Below, piece after piece: positions 26,679 through 35,940 of a DNA stretch of 64,000 bases. The DNA lies in contig CAJTPO010000002.1 of the NCBI GenBank assembly GCA_910578115.1, forward strand, positions 62,001 through 126,000. The letters run 5' to 3'. The position numbers were made by a program, and so were the translations under genes. This DNA comes from an uncultured Lachnospiraceae bacterium. GTDB lineage: Bacteria > Bacillota > Clostridia > Lachnospirales > Lachnospiraceae. The first letter of the stretch is position 1. Every line of letters begins with the position of its first letter. A model generated the notes under the pieces. The model was given only the letters and a program-made list of their open reading frames with translations. It searched no databases and was not told the origin of the DNA.

Positions 26679-29327
26679 TTATCTTTGTGTCGTTATGCGG
26701 TAGGAGCCGCTTCCAAGATGCAGGACGGTACCGATGCCTGCAGCCTTTTCCTGATCGGTGTGATACGCTGCGCCGTTTCTGTGGATCTCTTTTAAGCTGC
26801 CGCATTTTTCGGGTATCTGTACTTCTGCCTGCGTGTTGAAGGGAATCTCTACTTCCAGACTGAATGCTGTCTCCGTCTTTGTCCAGGAAACAGAAACGGC
26901 TCCGTTTAAGATATCCATGCCGGCTTTTGCGTGTTCCATTTTGTCTGGGACGCAGGGAGCGATCAGCAGTTTCTGAATACCCTCCTCATCCATGGAGATG
27001 CGGATTCCGCCCAGATATTTGTAGAACCAGACGCAGGCTGCTGCCAGCATAGGCTGGTTTCTTGAATTCATGATGTTGTTGTCCCTGTCCGCTTCCCAGC
27101 GCTCCCAGATGGTGGTGGCTCCCTTGTCCAGCATGTATCCGAAGCTGGGAGAAGTCTTCTGCATCATGAGTTCGTAGACGGTGTCTTCCTGTCCATTGCG
27201 GCAGAGCACTTCCACCAGGGCTTTAGTGCCCATATTTCCGGTGGTCATGTGGTGGCCGTGGTCGCGAACGTTTGCCACGATATTTTCCACGATGCCCGCG
27301 ATGTCTTCTGCGGATGCCAGTCCAAGATCTATGGAAAGGGCATTGGCGCTCTGGCTGCCCTGATCATACTGTCTTGTATCCGGGTGGAAGAAGCGGGTGT
27401 TGTATTTCCTGCGCACCTCTTCCATAAGAGAAGTGAGATAGGAAACATCCTTTCTGCCCAGTATCCCGGCCATTTCCCGAAGCTGGGAAAGGGAAAGATA
27501 GAGGTATGCCGTGGAGACCAGTGCGGCGGTCACGTGCATGGATACGGCGCCTGCGCCGTAAGGATCCGGATAACATTCTTCCTGCGGACAAGCCCACTCA
27601 CCGAATCCGGTACGGGAGATGATAAGGTCTTCTGTCTCCTGCAGCAGGACATGGATATATTTCATAAGGTTGTCGTAGGATTCTTCTATAAGCCGCCTGT
27701 TGCCGTAAGTCCTGTACATCAACAGGACCAGGCTGACAGGTGTGTTGACCTGAGGGTCGCAGGGACGGCGCCCCCAGCGGAAAGGAGCGGTGTCTGCGAA
27801 GTATCCGTCCTGATTCTGGGTATCCTGGATGTCTCTCGCCCATTTCTCGAAGAAGCTTGCCATGTCATAATGATACGTGCAGCCTTCCGCGCGGGAGGTC
27901 ATGTCTGTGGTCCAGCCATGTCGTTCGTCTCTCTGGGCGCAGTCCGTAGGGATTCCCATCAGGTTGCAGGCATCGGTATGTCTCATGACCTGAGCCAGCT
28001 GATTGAAGAAGGCGTTGTCGGATTGAAACCATGCATTCTCATGCAGATCCGTATGTATGAACTCGGCCGACAAGTCGTGCAGCGCTGCCTCTCCCTGTGT
28101 CTGAACGGTGAAGTAACGGAACCCGTGATAAGTGAATCTGGGTGCATATTCCTCCATATCCCGGTCGCCGCGCAGGATATAGCTGTCCTGACAGCGGGCC
28201 AGACGAAGAGCAGTACGGTCCAGGGTGCCTTCCTTCGTCAATTCTTCTGCGAAGGTCAGCGTAACCTTAGCGCCGGCATTTCCGGAGACTTTAATGCGGA
28301 TCCAGCCGGTCTGGTTACGTCCGACGTCATAGAGCAGGCTGCCGTCTTCCAGTTTTCCGATACAGGATGGCGTTGAGCGCTCTACGATCCGGATCGGAGG
28401 AAGCAGTGCGCCTGTCTTGACACCGCCCGGGTTTTCCACCACGGTGGCCAGGATCCAGCCGTTTGGCCGTTGGTGCTCCTGCAGGAAGCGGGGCTCATAG
28501 GCGGGTGTGTCCCAGCCGTCTTTTTCCAGCCGGGCATCGTAGTCTTCTCCGTCATAGATACTGTTATACAGGATGGGGCCCCTGGCAACGCACCAGCCGA
28601 TTCCCCAGTCGGTAAATTCTTCCTGACGGCTGCCATCTTCATACTCGATATTGAGCTGTACCAGTACCTTGGGCTGTCCGGCCCATCCGGCGCCCAGCAC
28701 GAGACCGATCACGTTGTCTTCGGGCAGCAGATCTTCGGTCACGTCATAGGTGGTATAGAGGACTGTCTTCGCGCAGTCGGTGGGAGCCGGATCTAAGAGA
28801 TGGTCGCCGATCCGGTGGCCGTTCAGGCGCAGTTCATGGTATCCCAGACAGCAAACGTAAGCTCTTGCCCGGACGATTTTCTTCTGCTGACAGGAGAAGG
28901 AGTAGCGCATCAGGAGACCGTTGCCGATCAGGCCGCCCAGAAAGCTCATCCAGTTTCCTTTCCAGTCACGATCATTAAGCAGGCCCATTTCAAACCAAGC
29001 TGGTTCGCTGAAGGGAGAGAATTCTCCCGACTGATCCTGAATGCGGACCATCCAGTAGATCCGTTCACCGCTTTTTAGAGCAGTGCCCTGATAGGGAATC
29101 GCATAAGAACGGCGGCTTTTTACTATGCCCGAATCCCATCGGTCATAGATTCCTTCCGATAGAAGGGACTCTTCGGAGGAAGCCACGATCTGCCAGGCTT
29201 GCTGCCAGCCGCTTTCCGGGGCGGCTTCTTCCCGGACCTGCCAGCTGAGGAGCGGCTGGCTTTTCTGTACTCCCAAAGGATTTTTCTCATATTCGCAACG
29301 TAGATTTTCAGGAATATGGCTGTTCAT
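26679..29327 (-). CDS. Alpha-L-rhamnosidase, GH78
   Basis: About 882 residues from the ATG at 29327 (GAGAGG upstream; a longer open frame to 29447 lacks a site). N-terminal beta domains include a rhamnosidase N-type region (GLGWGWAGQP-like LGAGWAGQPKVLVQ). The catalytic (alpha/alpha)6 barrel has the GH78 signature DCAQRDERHGWTTDM (general acid in DERHGW) and later TTIWERWEAD. A C-terminal beta domain (ISMDEEGIQKLLIAPCVPD) closes it. It hydrolyses terminal alpha-L-rhamnose from pectin side chains or plant glycosides, and without a signal peptide probably acts on imported substrate. First gene of a two-gene minus-strand operon. Confidence 0.9.
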   Translation of the reverse strand: MNSHIPENLRCEYEKNPLGVQKSQPLLSWQVREEAAPESGWQQAWQIVASSEESLLSEGIYDRWDSGIVKSRRSYAIPYQGTALKSGERIYWMVRIQDQSGEFSPFSEPAWFEMGLLNDRDWKGNWMSFLGGLIGNGLLMRYSFSCQQKKIVRARAYVCCLGYHELRLNGHRIGDHLLDPAPTDCAKTVLYTTYDVTEDLLPEDNVIGLVLGAGWAGQPKVLVQLNIEYEDGSRQEEFTDWGIGWCVARGPILYNSIYDGEDYDARLEKDGWDTPAYEPRFLQEHQRPNGWILATVVENPGGVKTGALLPPIRIVERSTPSCIGKLEDGSLLYDVGRNQTGWIRIKVSGNAGAKVTLTFAEELTKEGTLDRTALRLARCQDSYILRGDRDMEEYAPRFTYHGFRYFTVQTQGEAALHDLSAEFIHTDLHENAWFQSDNAFFNQLAQVMRHTDACNLMGIPTDCAQRDERHGWTTDMTSRAEGCTYHYDMASFFEKWARDIQDTQNQDGYFADTAPFRWGRRPCDPQVNTPVSLVLLMYRTYGNRRLIEESYDNLMKYIHVLLQETEDLIISRTGFGEWACPQEECYPDPYGAGAVSMHVTAALVSTAYLYLSLSQLREMAGILGRKDVSYLTSLMEEVRRKYNTRFFHPDTRQYDQGSQSANALSIDLGLASAEDIAGIVENIVANVRDHGHHMTTGNMGTKALVEVLCRNGQEDTVYELMMQKTSPSFGYMLDKGATTIWERWEADRDNNIMNSRNQPMLAAACVWFYKYLGGIRISMDEEGIQKLLIAPCVPDKMEHAKAGMDILNGAVSVSWTKTETAFSLEVEIPFNTQAEVQIPEKCGSLKEIHRNGAAYHTDQEKAAGIGTVLHLGSGSYRITTQR

Positions 29328-29383
29328 ATTGTGTACCTCTCTTTCAATTTTTGCGGATAACCGTATTATCCATAGTAATCCCC

Positions 29384-29465
29384 CATTCTTGCTCAGTCTG
29401 CAAATTTGGGCGCAAGCACAAATTTGTGTGTGAAAAATCTGTCGCATATGGATTTTTCACACTAA
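29384..29465 (-). repeat. 82-bp inverted repeat, left copy (site 2 leader unit)
   Basis: An 82-base block identical (by hand) to the reverse complement of 32435-32516. Read on the minus strand it is a hairpin leader unit placed about 57 bases before the GH78 start codon. It contains stems GTGTGAAAAATC/GATTTTTCACAC and CAAATTTG-GTGCTTGCGCC-CAAATTTG. Confidence 0.9.
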
Positions 29466-29837
29466 ACTCCATCATGCACAGCCTGCTGCCTGGCGGGCCG
29501 CATGGCTATCCATGCTATGAAAGCCTCTGGATTTCATAATAATGTCATTATCTATCTCTGCGGATGGTAAGGCAATGGAACAGAGTATAGTTTTTGTGCA
29601 TCTTTTATAGAAATCCGGATGTCTACTTATATTAACGGCAGAATTAATGTGCGTAAAAACTATAAAAATAGTGTATTTTGTAAAAAGAATATAAATATTG
29701 CACAAAATATATAGTTTGCATAATTGTCTTGTATCTGCCAATGCTTTATGATGATAAACGTAACAACAAAGCCGGAGGCTGAATTGTTATTGCTGAGTAA
29801 ATGTAACCGAAAACAAAGCAAAAGGAAGAGGAGGAAA
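29466..29837. other. Divergent intergenic region between GH78 and the second importer
   Basis: AT-rich, gene-free. It contains the importer promoter at 29724-29752 and, further left, A/T-rich stretches (e.g. around 29650-29710) that could hold the GH78 promoter or operator sites for the sugar regulators. No open frame with a ribosome site is visible. Confidence 0.5.
29724..29752 (+). promoter_or_regulatory. Promoter of second sugar importer operon
   Basis: TTGTCT (29724-29729), 17-base gap, TATGAT (29747-29752). Transcription would start near 29760, giving a leader of about 200 bases that contains the hairpin unit at 29838-29951. Confidence 0.6.
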
Positions 29838-29951
29838 GATTGAAAATTAAAATTTTCAATCGCGGGATTTGTGTCTGCGCGTTGCTTGCCACAAACTCGT
29901 TTAATGCGACGTCTCAACATAGTTGAGACAAAAGCAGCGCAGAAATGGAGG
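29838..29951 (+). repeat. Hairpin leader unit before binding-protein gene (site 3)
   Basis: Stem one is GATTGAAAATT/AATTTTCAATC (29838-29861). Stem two is GGATTTGTG...CACAAACTC (from 29865). Stem three is TCTCAAC...GTTGAGA (around 29912-29928). The tail AGAAATGGAGG holds the ribosome site. Order and spacing match the units at 17473-17606 and 42095-42265 although the stem sequences differ, with changes on both sides of each stem. Confidence 0.65.
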
Positions 29952-29956
29952 AAGCT

Positions 29957-31318
29957 ATGAAGTACAAAAAAGCGAAAAGATTGTTATCTTTGGGAGTTAT
30001 GACGGTATTTGTGCTGTCATTGCTGGCAGGCTGCGGCGGTGATTCCGGTACGAAGCCGGAAGCGACAGAAGGAAATACTGAGGAAGTGCAGGACGCACAG
30101 GAAGCAACAGATGCATCTGACAGTGCAGATGGAGATGCGGAAACGATCACCATGTGGGGCTGGAATGCGGGTGATATAGATAAGATCTTTGCGGCATATA
30201 AGGAGAAGACAGGGGCTGATGTGGAACTGGAATATGTGACGGTGCAGCAGGAAGAGTCGTTTCAGAAGCTGCAGACCACGATCAGTGCAGGCCTGGATCT
30301 GCCTGATATTGTGCCCAGTGAAGTGGGACAGAGGGGAACGATGCTGTCGCTGGATATCTGGGAAGATTTAAGTAAGGATCCTTATAATTTCGATACAAGC
30401 TGGATCTTCCCTTATCAGGTACCGCTGTGCAGCAATGAGCGGGGTGAACTGGTAGCGCTTCCCTGGGATGTAAGTACGGCGGCGCTTGCTTATAAGAGAC
30501 CGCTTGCGCTGGAATATCTGGGAACGGAAGATCCGGACGAGCTTAGCGCTATGTTTCCGGACTGGGAAACTTTCATGGAAAAGGGAATTGAGGTCAAGGA
30601 AGCGAGCGGCGGCAGGATCTTCATGTTTGCCAGTCTGACCAATGTTAAGCAGATTATGGATGGTCAGAATCCGCAGCCGATCGTGCAGGATGGCACACTG
30701 GATATGACTTCGATCAAAGAGACTCTCGGCTGGATGATCAAATTCAGAGATGCGGGAATCGTAGATAATATCCTGGAGACATCAACGGCTTACAGTGCCT
30801 CTTATGCAGATGATCTTCATATCTTCTATCCCTGCGCAGGATGGTCACCCACTTACGTGATCCAGCCCAATGACCCGGAAGGACAGGGAAAATGGGGCTT
30901 GATGGTTCCGCCGCAGGGGTGCTTCAGCTGGGGCGGCTCTGCATTCATGATCCCCAGGGATGCCAAACATAAAAAGGCAGCTTATGATTTTATTTCCTGG
31001 TTGGATTCGGAAGAAGGCACCAGAACCCAGCGTGATGTGGTCGGCTATAGTATTTCCAATGTGGAACCGTACAAGGACGCAGAATTTGCGGCGCTCTACG
31101 ATGACTGGTTTGGCGACCAGAATATCGGCGAAATGTTGTTCCAGAAAGCTATGGAGAATATTGAAGTAAGACCCGTGAGCACCTATGATGCAACGATCAC
31201 GGAAGTCTGGTCGATGGTGACAGAGGCTGTCAACAGTGATAAGAGTATTGACTTTGAAAGTGCATGCAGCATGTTTGAAGAAGAGATGTACACGCTGGCG
31301 CCGGAGTTAAGAAAATAA
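29957..31318 (+). CDS. Sugar ABC transporter substrate-binding lipoprotein (CUT1)
   Basis: A 453-residue lipoprotein: signal peptide with lipobox LLAGCGGD (cysteine about residue 23), an acidic, threonine-rich linker, then a type 1 solute-binding fold (TITMWGWNAGDIDKIFAAYK; FFSWGGSAFMIPRDAKHKKA-like segment CFSWGGSAFMIPRD). GGAGG at 29947-29951 selects ATG 29957 over an ATG at 29945. It supplies the two permeases downstream. Lying beside GH78 and GH43 genes, the ligand is probably a rhamnose-, xylose- or arabinose-containing oligosaccharide (inference). Confidence 0.88.
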   Translation: MKYKKAKRLLSLGVMTVFVLSLLAGCGGDSGTKPEATEGNTEEVQDAQEATDASDSADGDAETITMWGWNAGDIDKIFAAYKEKTGADVELEYVTVQQEESFQKLQTTISAGLDLPDIVPSEVGQRGTMLSLDIWEDLSKDPYNFDTSWIFPYQVPLCSNERGELVALPWDVSTAALAYKRPLALEYLGTEDPDELSAMFPDWETFMEKGIEVKEASGGRIFMFASLTNVKQIMDGQNPQPIVQDGTLDMTSIKETLGWMIKFRDAGIVDNILETSTAYSASYADDLHIFYPCAGWSPTYVIQPNDPEGQGKWGLMVPPQGCFSWGGSAFMIPRDAKHKKAAYDFISWLDSEEGTRTQRDVVGYSISNVEPYKDAEFAALYDDWFGDQNIGEMLFQKAMENIEVRPVSTYDATITEVWSMVTEAVNSDKSIDFESACSMFEEEMYTLAPELRK

Positions 31319-31334
31319 CAGGAAGTTTCAGTAA

Positions 31335-31367
31335 GGTGTCTGCTGGCCGGATGGTGCAGCAGACACC
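31335..31367 (+). terminator. Intercistronic hairpin between binding protein and permease genes
   Basis: A perfect 11-bp stem GGTGTCTGCTG / CAGCAGACACC with an 11-base loop and no T-run. Such hairpins after binding-protein genes commonly protect the upstream mRNA or partly stop transcription, so that binding protein exceeds permease. Confidence 0.65.
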
Positions 31368-31385
31368 GTGCAGATAGGAGTGTAT

Positions 31386-32363
31386 ATGTCGAAAATAAGA
31401 TCACAGACACAAGGCGGAAAGGGGTTGAAGCGAAAGCTGAAAGGGCGTATGATCTGGCCGTATTTATTCATTCTTCCCTTTTTCATTATCTATATTGCTT
31501 TTAATTGTTATCCGCTCATCTATACCTTTATCATCAGCCTGAATGACTGGGACGGATTTTCTCAGCCGGTCAGTGTGGGATTGGCCAACTATAAGAATAT
31601 CTTTACGGAGGATCCCTACTTCCTGAAGTCGATCGGAAATACACTGTTCTTCATGGCTTTTGATATCCCGATCGTGATCATATGCGGCCTGATCCTGGCA
31701 TCGGTATTCAACAGCAGGAAATTAAAAGGAGCCGGCTTCTTCCGGACAGCGGTCTTCCTGCCTTACATAACGATCCCGGTGGCGATAGGTGTTCTGTTCT
31801 GCCTGTTGTTTGACTGGAATTCCGGAACGGTCAATCTGATCCTGGCCAGACTCGGGCTGATCGAGGAACACATCAACTTCCTGGGCGTGCCCAGGCTGGC
31901 ACGGATGATCGTGGTTATGATGATCTGCTGGAAGTACATCGGATATCATATGATATTCTTCAATGCAGGAATCTCCGGGATATCCATGGAATTGTACGAG
32001 GCGGCGGATGTGGACGGAGCCAGTGCGTTTGTGAAATTCACAAAGATCACGATTCCGCTGCTTAAACCGATCATAGAATATCTGATCATCATGAACATCA
32101 TCTGGGGCTTCCAGTTGTTTGATGAACCGAAAGTGCTGTTCAGTTCTTGGACTTCTTCTTCCGGAGGGAGCGGACTGATGGGCGGGCCGCTGAAATCCTG
32201 CCTGACAGCTATCTGGTATATCTATGACACTTCCTTCGGTTCCCAGATGCGGTACGGTAAGGGAGCGGCAGCAGCCTACGGGACGTTCCTGTTTATCCTG
32301 ATCTTTTCTTTGGCAGCATTTATAGTCATGAAGATCATTGGAAGAAAGAGTGGGGAAGATTAG
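31386..32363 (+). CDS. Sugar ABC transporter permease (MalF/UgpA-like)
   Basis: A 325-residue permease. After a basic N-terminus come six helices beginning IWPYLFILPFFIIYIAFNCY. The EAA loop is LYEAADVDGASAFVKFTKIT. AGGAG at 31376-31380 selects ATG 31386. An insert SSWTSSSGGSGLMGGPLKS before the last helix is usual for the family. First pore subunit of the second importer. Confidence 0.9.
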   Translation: MSKIRSQTQGGKGLKRKLKGRMIWPYLFILPFFIIYIAFNCYPLIYTFIISLNDWDGFSQPVSVGLANYKNIFTEDPYFLKSIGNTLFFMAFDIPIVIICGLILASVFNSRKLKGAGFFRTAVFLPYITIPVAIGVLFCLLFDWNSGTVNLILARLGLIEEHINFLGVPRLARMIVVMMICWKYIGYHMIFFNAGISGISMELYEAADVDGASAFVKFTKITIPLLKPIIEYLIIMNIIWGFQLFDEPKVLFSSWTSSSGGSGLMGGPLKSCLTAIWYIYDTSFGSQMRYGKGAAAAYGTFLFILIFSLAAFIVMKIIGRKSGED

Positions 32364-32434
32364 GCTGAAAAATCAAAGATTTTACAGCTTTCTATTTAAG
32401 CAGTATCACAAGCAGGCTTGTGATATGCAAGGGG
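32364..32434 (+). repeat. Hairpin leader unit, first of two (site 4)
   Basis: It begins immediately after the permease stop. Stems are GCTGAAAAATC/GATTTTACAGC (32364-32388) and TATCACAAGC/GCTTGTGATA (around 32404-32424), ending in a ribosome-site-like AAGGGGTTA at 32429-32437. A second unit follows directly, so a new leader appears to have been added after an existing ribosome site. Confidence 0.6.
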
Positions 32435-32516
32435 TTAGTGTGAAAAATCCATATGCGACAGATTTTTCACACACAAATTTGTGCTTGCGCCCAAATTTGC
32501 AGACTGAGCAAGAATG
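32435..32516 (+). repeat. 82-bp inverted repeat, right copy (site 4 second leader unit)
   Basis: Exact reverse complement of 29384-29465. It lies 10 bases before the ATG of the second permease and ends AGAATG, continuing into GAGGGGTTA, which supplies the ribosome site. The two copies enclose the binding-protein and first permease genes (about 3 kb). Confidence 0.9.
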
Positions 32517-32526
32517 AGGGGTTAAT

Positions 32527-33348
32527 ATGACGAAGAAAAAATTTTATAAGATTGTTTTATTTCTGATCATGATACTGATCGCATTGATCTGCCTGCTTCC
32601 TTTTTATTTTATGCTCATCATGAGTACTCAGTATACGGAGGATATTTATAAGGGGATCACATTTCTGCCGGGCCGTTATCTGTTGGAGAATCTGAAGACG
32701 GTGATGAATGCCCATTTTGAGGTGTATTACAAGAACAGCCTGATCGTGGCTGCATCGGCGACGGCGCTTTCCCTGATCGTCAGTACAATGTGCGGATTTT
32801 CTTTTGCCATGTATAATTTCAAGGGATCGAAGTTCCTGTTCGCATTCGTCCTGGTGACGATGATGATCCCTACGCAGCTTGGTCTGGTAGCTTTCGTTGT
32901 AGAGATGAAGGCGATCGGATGGATGAATACCCTTTTGCCGCTGATCGTTCCGCCGGCAGCCACGGGATTCGGCGTGTACTGGATGAAAAACTTTATCGGG
33001 AGTAATTTCCCGAAGGAACTGATGGACAGTGCGAGAATTGACGGGGCCAGTGAACCGGGGATCTTATTTTCTATTGCAGTGCCCTGTATCAAACCGGCGA
33101 TCGCGTCTCTGGGATTGATGAACTTCGTGACCAACTGGAATTCTTTCCTGGTTCCGCTCATTGTCCTGAACAAATCGGAGACATATACGGTACCGATCGG
33201 CATCATCAATTTGAATTCCGCGTACCGGAATGACCTGGCGGCTAAGATCACGGCGCTTTCTATAGGGATCATTCCGTTATTAATCTTGTTCCTGCTGACG
33301 GCAAAGACGTTTATCAGCGGAATTACTATGGGGGCAGTGAAAGAATAA
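32527..33348 (+). CDS. Sugar ABC transporter permease (MalG/UgpE-like)
   Basis: A 273-residue permease with six helices. The first is FLIMILIALICLLPFYFMLI and the EAA loop is LMDSARIDGASEPGILFSIA (the usual EAA replaced by DSA). The C-terminus ISGITMGAVKE is the typical MalG-type ending. GAGGGG precedes the ATG. Second pore subunit; as with the first importer no ATPase is encoded here. Confidence 0.9.
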   Translation: MTKKKFYKIVLFLIMILIALICLLPFYFMLIMSTQYTEDIYKGITFLPGRYLLENLKTVMNAHFEVYYKNSLIVAASATALSLIVSTMCGFSFAMYNFKGSKFLFAFVLVTMMIPTQLGLVAFVVEMKAIGWMNTLLPLIVPPAATGFGVYWMKNFIGSNFPKELMDSARIDGASEPGILFSIAVPCIKPAIASLGLMNFVTNWNSFLVPLIVLNKSETYTVPIGIINLNSAYRNDLAAKITALSIGIIPLLILFLLTAKTFISGITMGAVKE

Positions 33349-33374
33349 GAGGGCGCTTCGGAATGGAGGAGAAA

Positions 33375-34952
33375 ATGGAAAAATATTTTAAGAACCCGAT
33401 CCTGCCGGGATTTTATCCGGATCCATCGATATGCAGGGTGGGAGAGGATTACTATTTAGCAACATCTTCTTTCGTGTATTACCCGGGTTTGCCGATCTTT
33501 CACAGCAAAGATCTGGTGAACTGGGAACAGATCGGGCATGGGATCTCACGGCCGGATCAGCTGGACTATAAGAATTGTGAGACGTCGCTGGGATTATGGG
33601 CGCCTACGATTCGTTATCATCAGGGGGTCTGGTATCTCATCAATACTTTTGTTTCCGGAGGGCGCGAAGCAAAGCGGGAGAACTTCGTTCTGACGGCCAG
33701 GCGGCCGGAGGGGCCCTGGAGCGATCCGGTCTTCATCGAGGGTGCGGACGGCATTGATCCCAGTCTTTTCTTCGATGAGGACGGCAGAATGTGGTACACG
33801 GGGAACTTTATCGTGCAAGAGCCTCTGTATGAGGGACACCATGGCATTTATCTTTGTGAACTGGATCCGGTTTCCTTCCAGATCATCGGGGAACGCCGCG
33901 TGATCTGGGACGGTGCGCTGACTCGCAGCCATTGGATTGAGGCGCCGCATTTGTATAAGAAGGGCGGATATTATTATCTGATGGTGGCGGAGGGCGGGAC
34001 TTTTGTCGATCACAGCGTGATGATGGCCAGAGCCGAATCCGTGGAAGGGCCGTATGAACCCTGCCCGCGCAACCCGATCTTGACGCACAGGCATATGTCT
34101 ATGGAAGCGCCTGTTTCCGTGGTCGGGCATGGAGATCTGTTCGAGACGCAGAACGGAGAATGGTGGATGGTGGTTCTGGGTATCCGTACGTATCAGAAAA
34201 CGCATTTCAATACAGGAAGAGAAACTTTCCTGGTGCCGATGCGCTGGGAAGAAGACGGCTGGCCTATGGTGGATAACGAGGAAGGCCGGGTGAGGGTCTG
34301 GGAACGTCGGCCAGACCTGCAGGAGAACAAAGTGCTCCCGGTATGTGGCGCGGATCAGTTTGAGGGAGAACAGTTAGCCTGGTGCTGGAATACCATTCAT
34401 CCGCCCGTGGAACCCTTCTATTCTCTGACGGAAAGGGAGAGCTGTCTGCGCCTGCACCTGCTTCCGCAGACGATGGAGGAGATCTGCTGTCCTGCTTTTG
34501 TGGGAAGACGGCAGCAGCATAAGAGCTTTCTGGCAAAGACGGCGATGGATTTTGCTCCGGAGAACGAGAAGGAAGAATGCGGTCTTGCGCTGGTGCAGGA
34601 TGACAGATATCATTACCTCTTCCTGTGTGGAGGAACAGAGAAGGGAACACGGGACGGACGGATGCTGCGGCTGTATCGGTGCGAAGGCAACGGCAGGCAG
34701 CTTGTTGAAGAACGAAAGATCGAGTCCGGGCGTATTTATCTGACGGTGTTCTGCACGGGAGAAACCTATCGGTTTTATTACGGATTGCGTGAAGACCAGA
34801 TGGAGTCCTTCGGAGAGGAACAGGAAGCTTCGCTGCTCAGTTCGGATGTGAATGAAGGATTCACGGGTGCTTATCTGGGGATGTATGGTACGTCCAACGG
34901 CGCGGCAACAGAAGGATACGGAGATTTTGACTGGTTTGTTTATCAAGGATAG
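33375..34952 (+). CDS. GH43 beta-xylosidase/arabinofuranosidase
   Basis: A 525-residue enzyme without signal peptide. The five-bladed propeller (about 1-310) has the GH43 triad: Asp15 in FYPDPS, Asp128 in GIDPSLF and Glu189 in HWIEAPHLY. The C-terminal beta-sandwich (about 325-525) is of the concanavalin-like type found in GH43 xylosidases. It should release xylose or arabinose from imported oligosaccharides in the cytoplasm. GGAGGA within the CTTCGGAATGGAGG tail favours ATG 33375 over ATG 33363. Fourth gene of the importer operon, 26 bases after the permease. Confidence 0.9.
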   Translation: MEKYFKNPILPGFYPDPSICRVGEDYYLATSSFVYYPGLPIFHSKDLVNWEQIGHGISRPDQLDYKNCETSLGLWAPTIRYHQGVWYLINTFVSGGREAKRENFVLTARRPEGPWSDPVFIEGADGIDPSLFFDEDGRMWYTGNFIVQEPLYEGHHGIYLCELDPVSFQIIGERRVIWDGALTRSHWIEAPHLYKKGGYYYLMVAEGGTFVDHSVMMARAESVEGPYEPCPRNPILTHRHMSMEAPVSVVGHGDLFETQNGEWWMVVLGIRTYQKTHFNTGRETFLVPMRWEEDGWPMVDNEEGRVRVWERRPDLQENKVLPVCGADQFEGEQLAWCWNTIHPPVEPFYSLTERESCLRLHLLPQTMEEICCPAFVGRRQQHKSFLAKTAMDFAPENEKEECGLALVQDDRYHYLFLCGGTEKGTRDGRMLRLYRCEGNGRQLVEERKIESGRIYLTVFCTGETYRFYYGLREDQMESFGEEQEASLLSSDVNEGFTGAYLGMYGTSNGAATEGYGDFDWFVYQG

Positions 34953-34983
34953 ACCAGGGCAGAAATATACAGTGGATTTACGA

Positions 34984-35013
34984 AAAAAGCAGGGATATAA
35001 TGCCTTGCTTTTT
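34984..35013 (+). terminator. Intrinsic terminator after GH43 gene
   Basis: AAAAAAGCAGG pairs with CCTTGCTTTTTT around a short loop (one bulge) and ends in a T-run. Confidence 0.75.
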
Positions 35014-35051
35014 TGTCATATAGGAAATTTCTACGGATTTCCTATATGACA
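35014..35051. repeat. 15-bp palindrome next to the terminator
   Basis: TGTCATATAGGAAAT / ATTTCCTATATGACA with an 8-base loop, abutting the terminator. The half-site TTTCCTATATGA also occurs at 6394-6405 upstream of the M23 gene, hinting at a dispersed element or shared operator. Confidence 0.6.
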
Positions 35052-35193
35052 AAAGCAATTATCGCACTGCGACGGAACAATATTTAATATTTAGAAGATG
35101 CTAAACTAGTTTATTTTTATTGATATTATCCACAAAAAGACATATTTAATTTAGGATTATGTAACAAAAAGAGTTTAAGCATGCAAAATAGTG

Positions 35194-35221
35194 TTGAAAA
35201 AGGCAAAAGGAATGTTATAAT
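35194..35221 (+). promoter_or_regulatory. Promoter in the AT-rich region
   Basis: TTGAAA (35194-35199), 16-base gap, perfect TATAAT (35216-35221). No confident gene follows within 300 bases, so the transcript may be a leader, a small RNA, or drive the small frame at 35528. Confidence 0.55.
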
Positions 35222-35527
35222 GAATAATATAGTGATTTGTTAAAAATGATGGATGAAGCACCTTATAAAGTCTGATAAAACATATTAAATGTGTATAAAA
35301 TGTTAAAAATAGAAAAAGGATCATAAGAATAAAGATAATTTGCTGTAAAAATATCTGATGAAGATCATGCGGGACAATTATCAGGCCCGCATACTTATTA
35401 CCTATAATATTTAGAAAAACCTAAATTTATTTGGTAATATAAAAAGATAAATGGAGACAGTCCATCTTTGGGAACAAGTACGTGGACTTACGGTGTTATG
35501 TGTATATGATTCAGACGGAGGTTATGA

Positions 35528-35737
35528 ATGAGAAGGAAAAGGGTTATGGCCGGTATGGTAATCAGATCGTGCCGATGCCGAATAATGTTGCGAAATGGTA
35601 GACGAGGTATGTTATGGATGCCAGCCACGGGCATTCCGGACTGCTGGCGATCGAGCTGCAACAGGGAGCTGACGAAGAAGGCGAAAGAGTACAACAGACA
35701 GGCAATGTCCGATGCAGGACTGACGGCGGCGGAATAA
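35528..35737 (+). pseudogene. Possible small gene, probably frame-shifted; not recognised
   Basis: GGAGG at 35517-35521 precedes two ATGs in different frames. The frame from 35524 reads like a real protein for 25 residues (ending VPMPNNVAKW) and then stops. The frame from 35528 is strongly basic at first but its end, TKKAKEYNRQAMSDAGLTAAE, looks natural. A single ancestral gene disrupted by frameshifts would explain both. No function can be assigned, and it may instead be non-coding. Confidence 0.3.
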
Positions 35738-35910
35738 AGTGTGTGCATCTTATACAGGCACAGTACTTTTCAAAGAAAGTTTGTGTCTGGAAAGAGATGA
35801 GATGCAGGTAAGAGAAATAATATAGGCACAACGGATGTGCACCCTGTAAGAGAGGAGGGGAGTTTCCTCTCCCTCAATTTCAACTAATGTATACTTTTAT
35901 AAAAAAAACT

Positions 35911-35940
35911 TTGGAAATATGTAAAAAAGGGTGTTATGAT
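35911..35940 (+). promoter_or_regulatory. Promoter of second GH43 gene
   Basis: TTGGAA (35911-35916), 18-base gap, TATGAT (35935-35940), 22 bases before the start codon. Confidence 0.55.

Noticed and set aside
27249..28376. Plus-strand open frame opposite the GH78 gene
   Set aside because: Antisense shadow of a well supported rhamnosidase; no ribosome site and no known motif.
29384..32516. Inverted repeats as ends of a transposon
   Set aside because: The enclosed genes are ordinary importer genes, no transposase is present, no target duplication is seen, and related leader units occur elsewhere singly.
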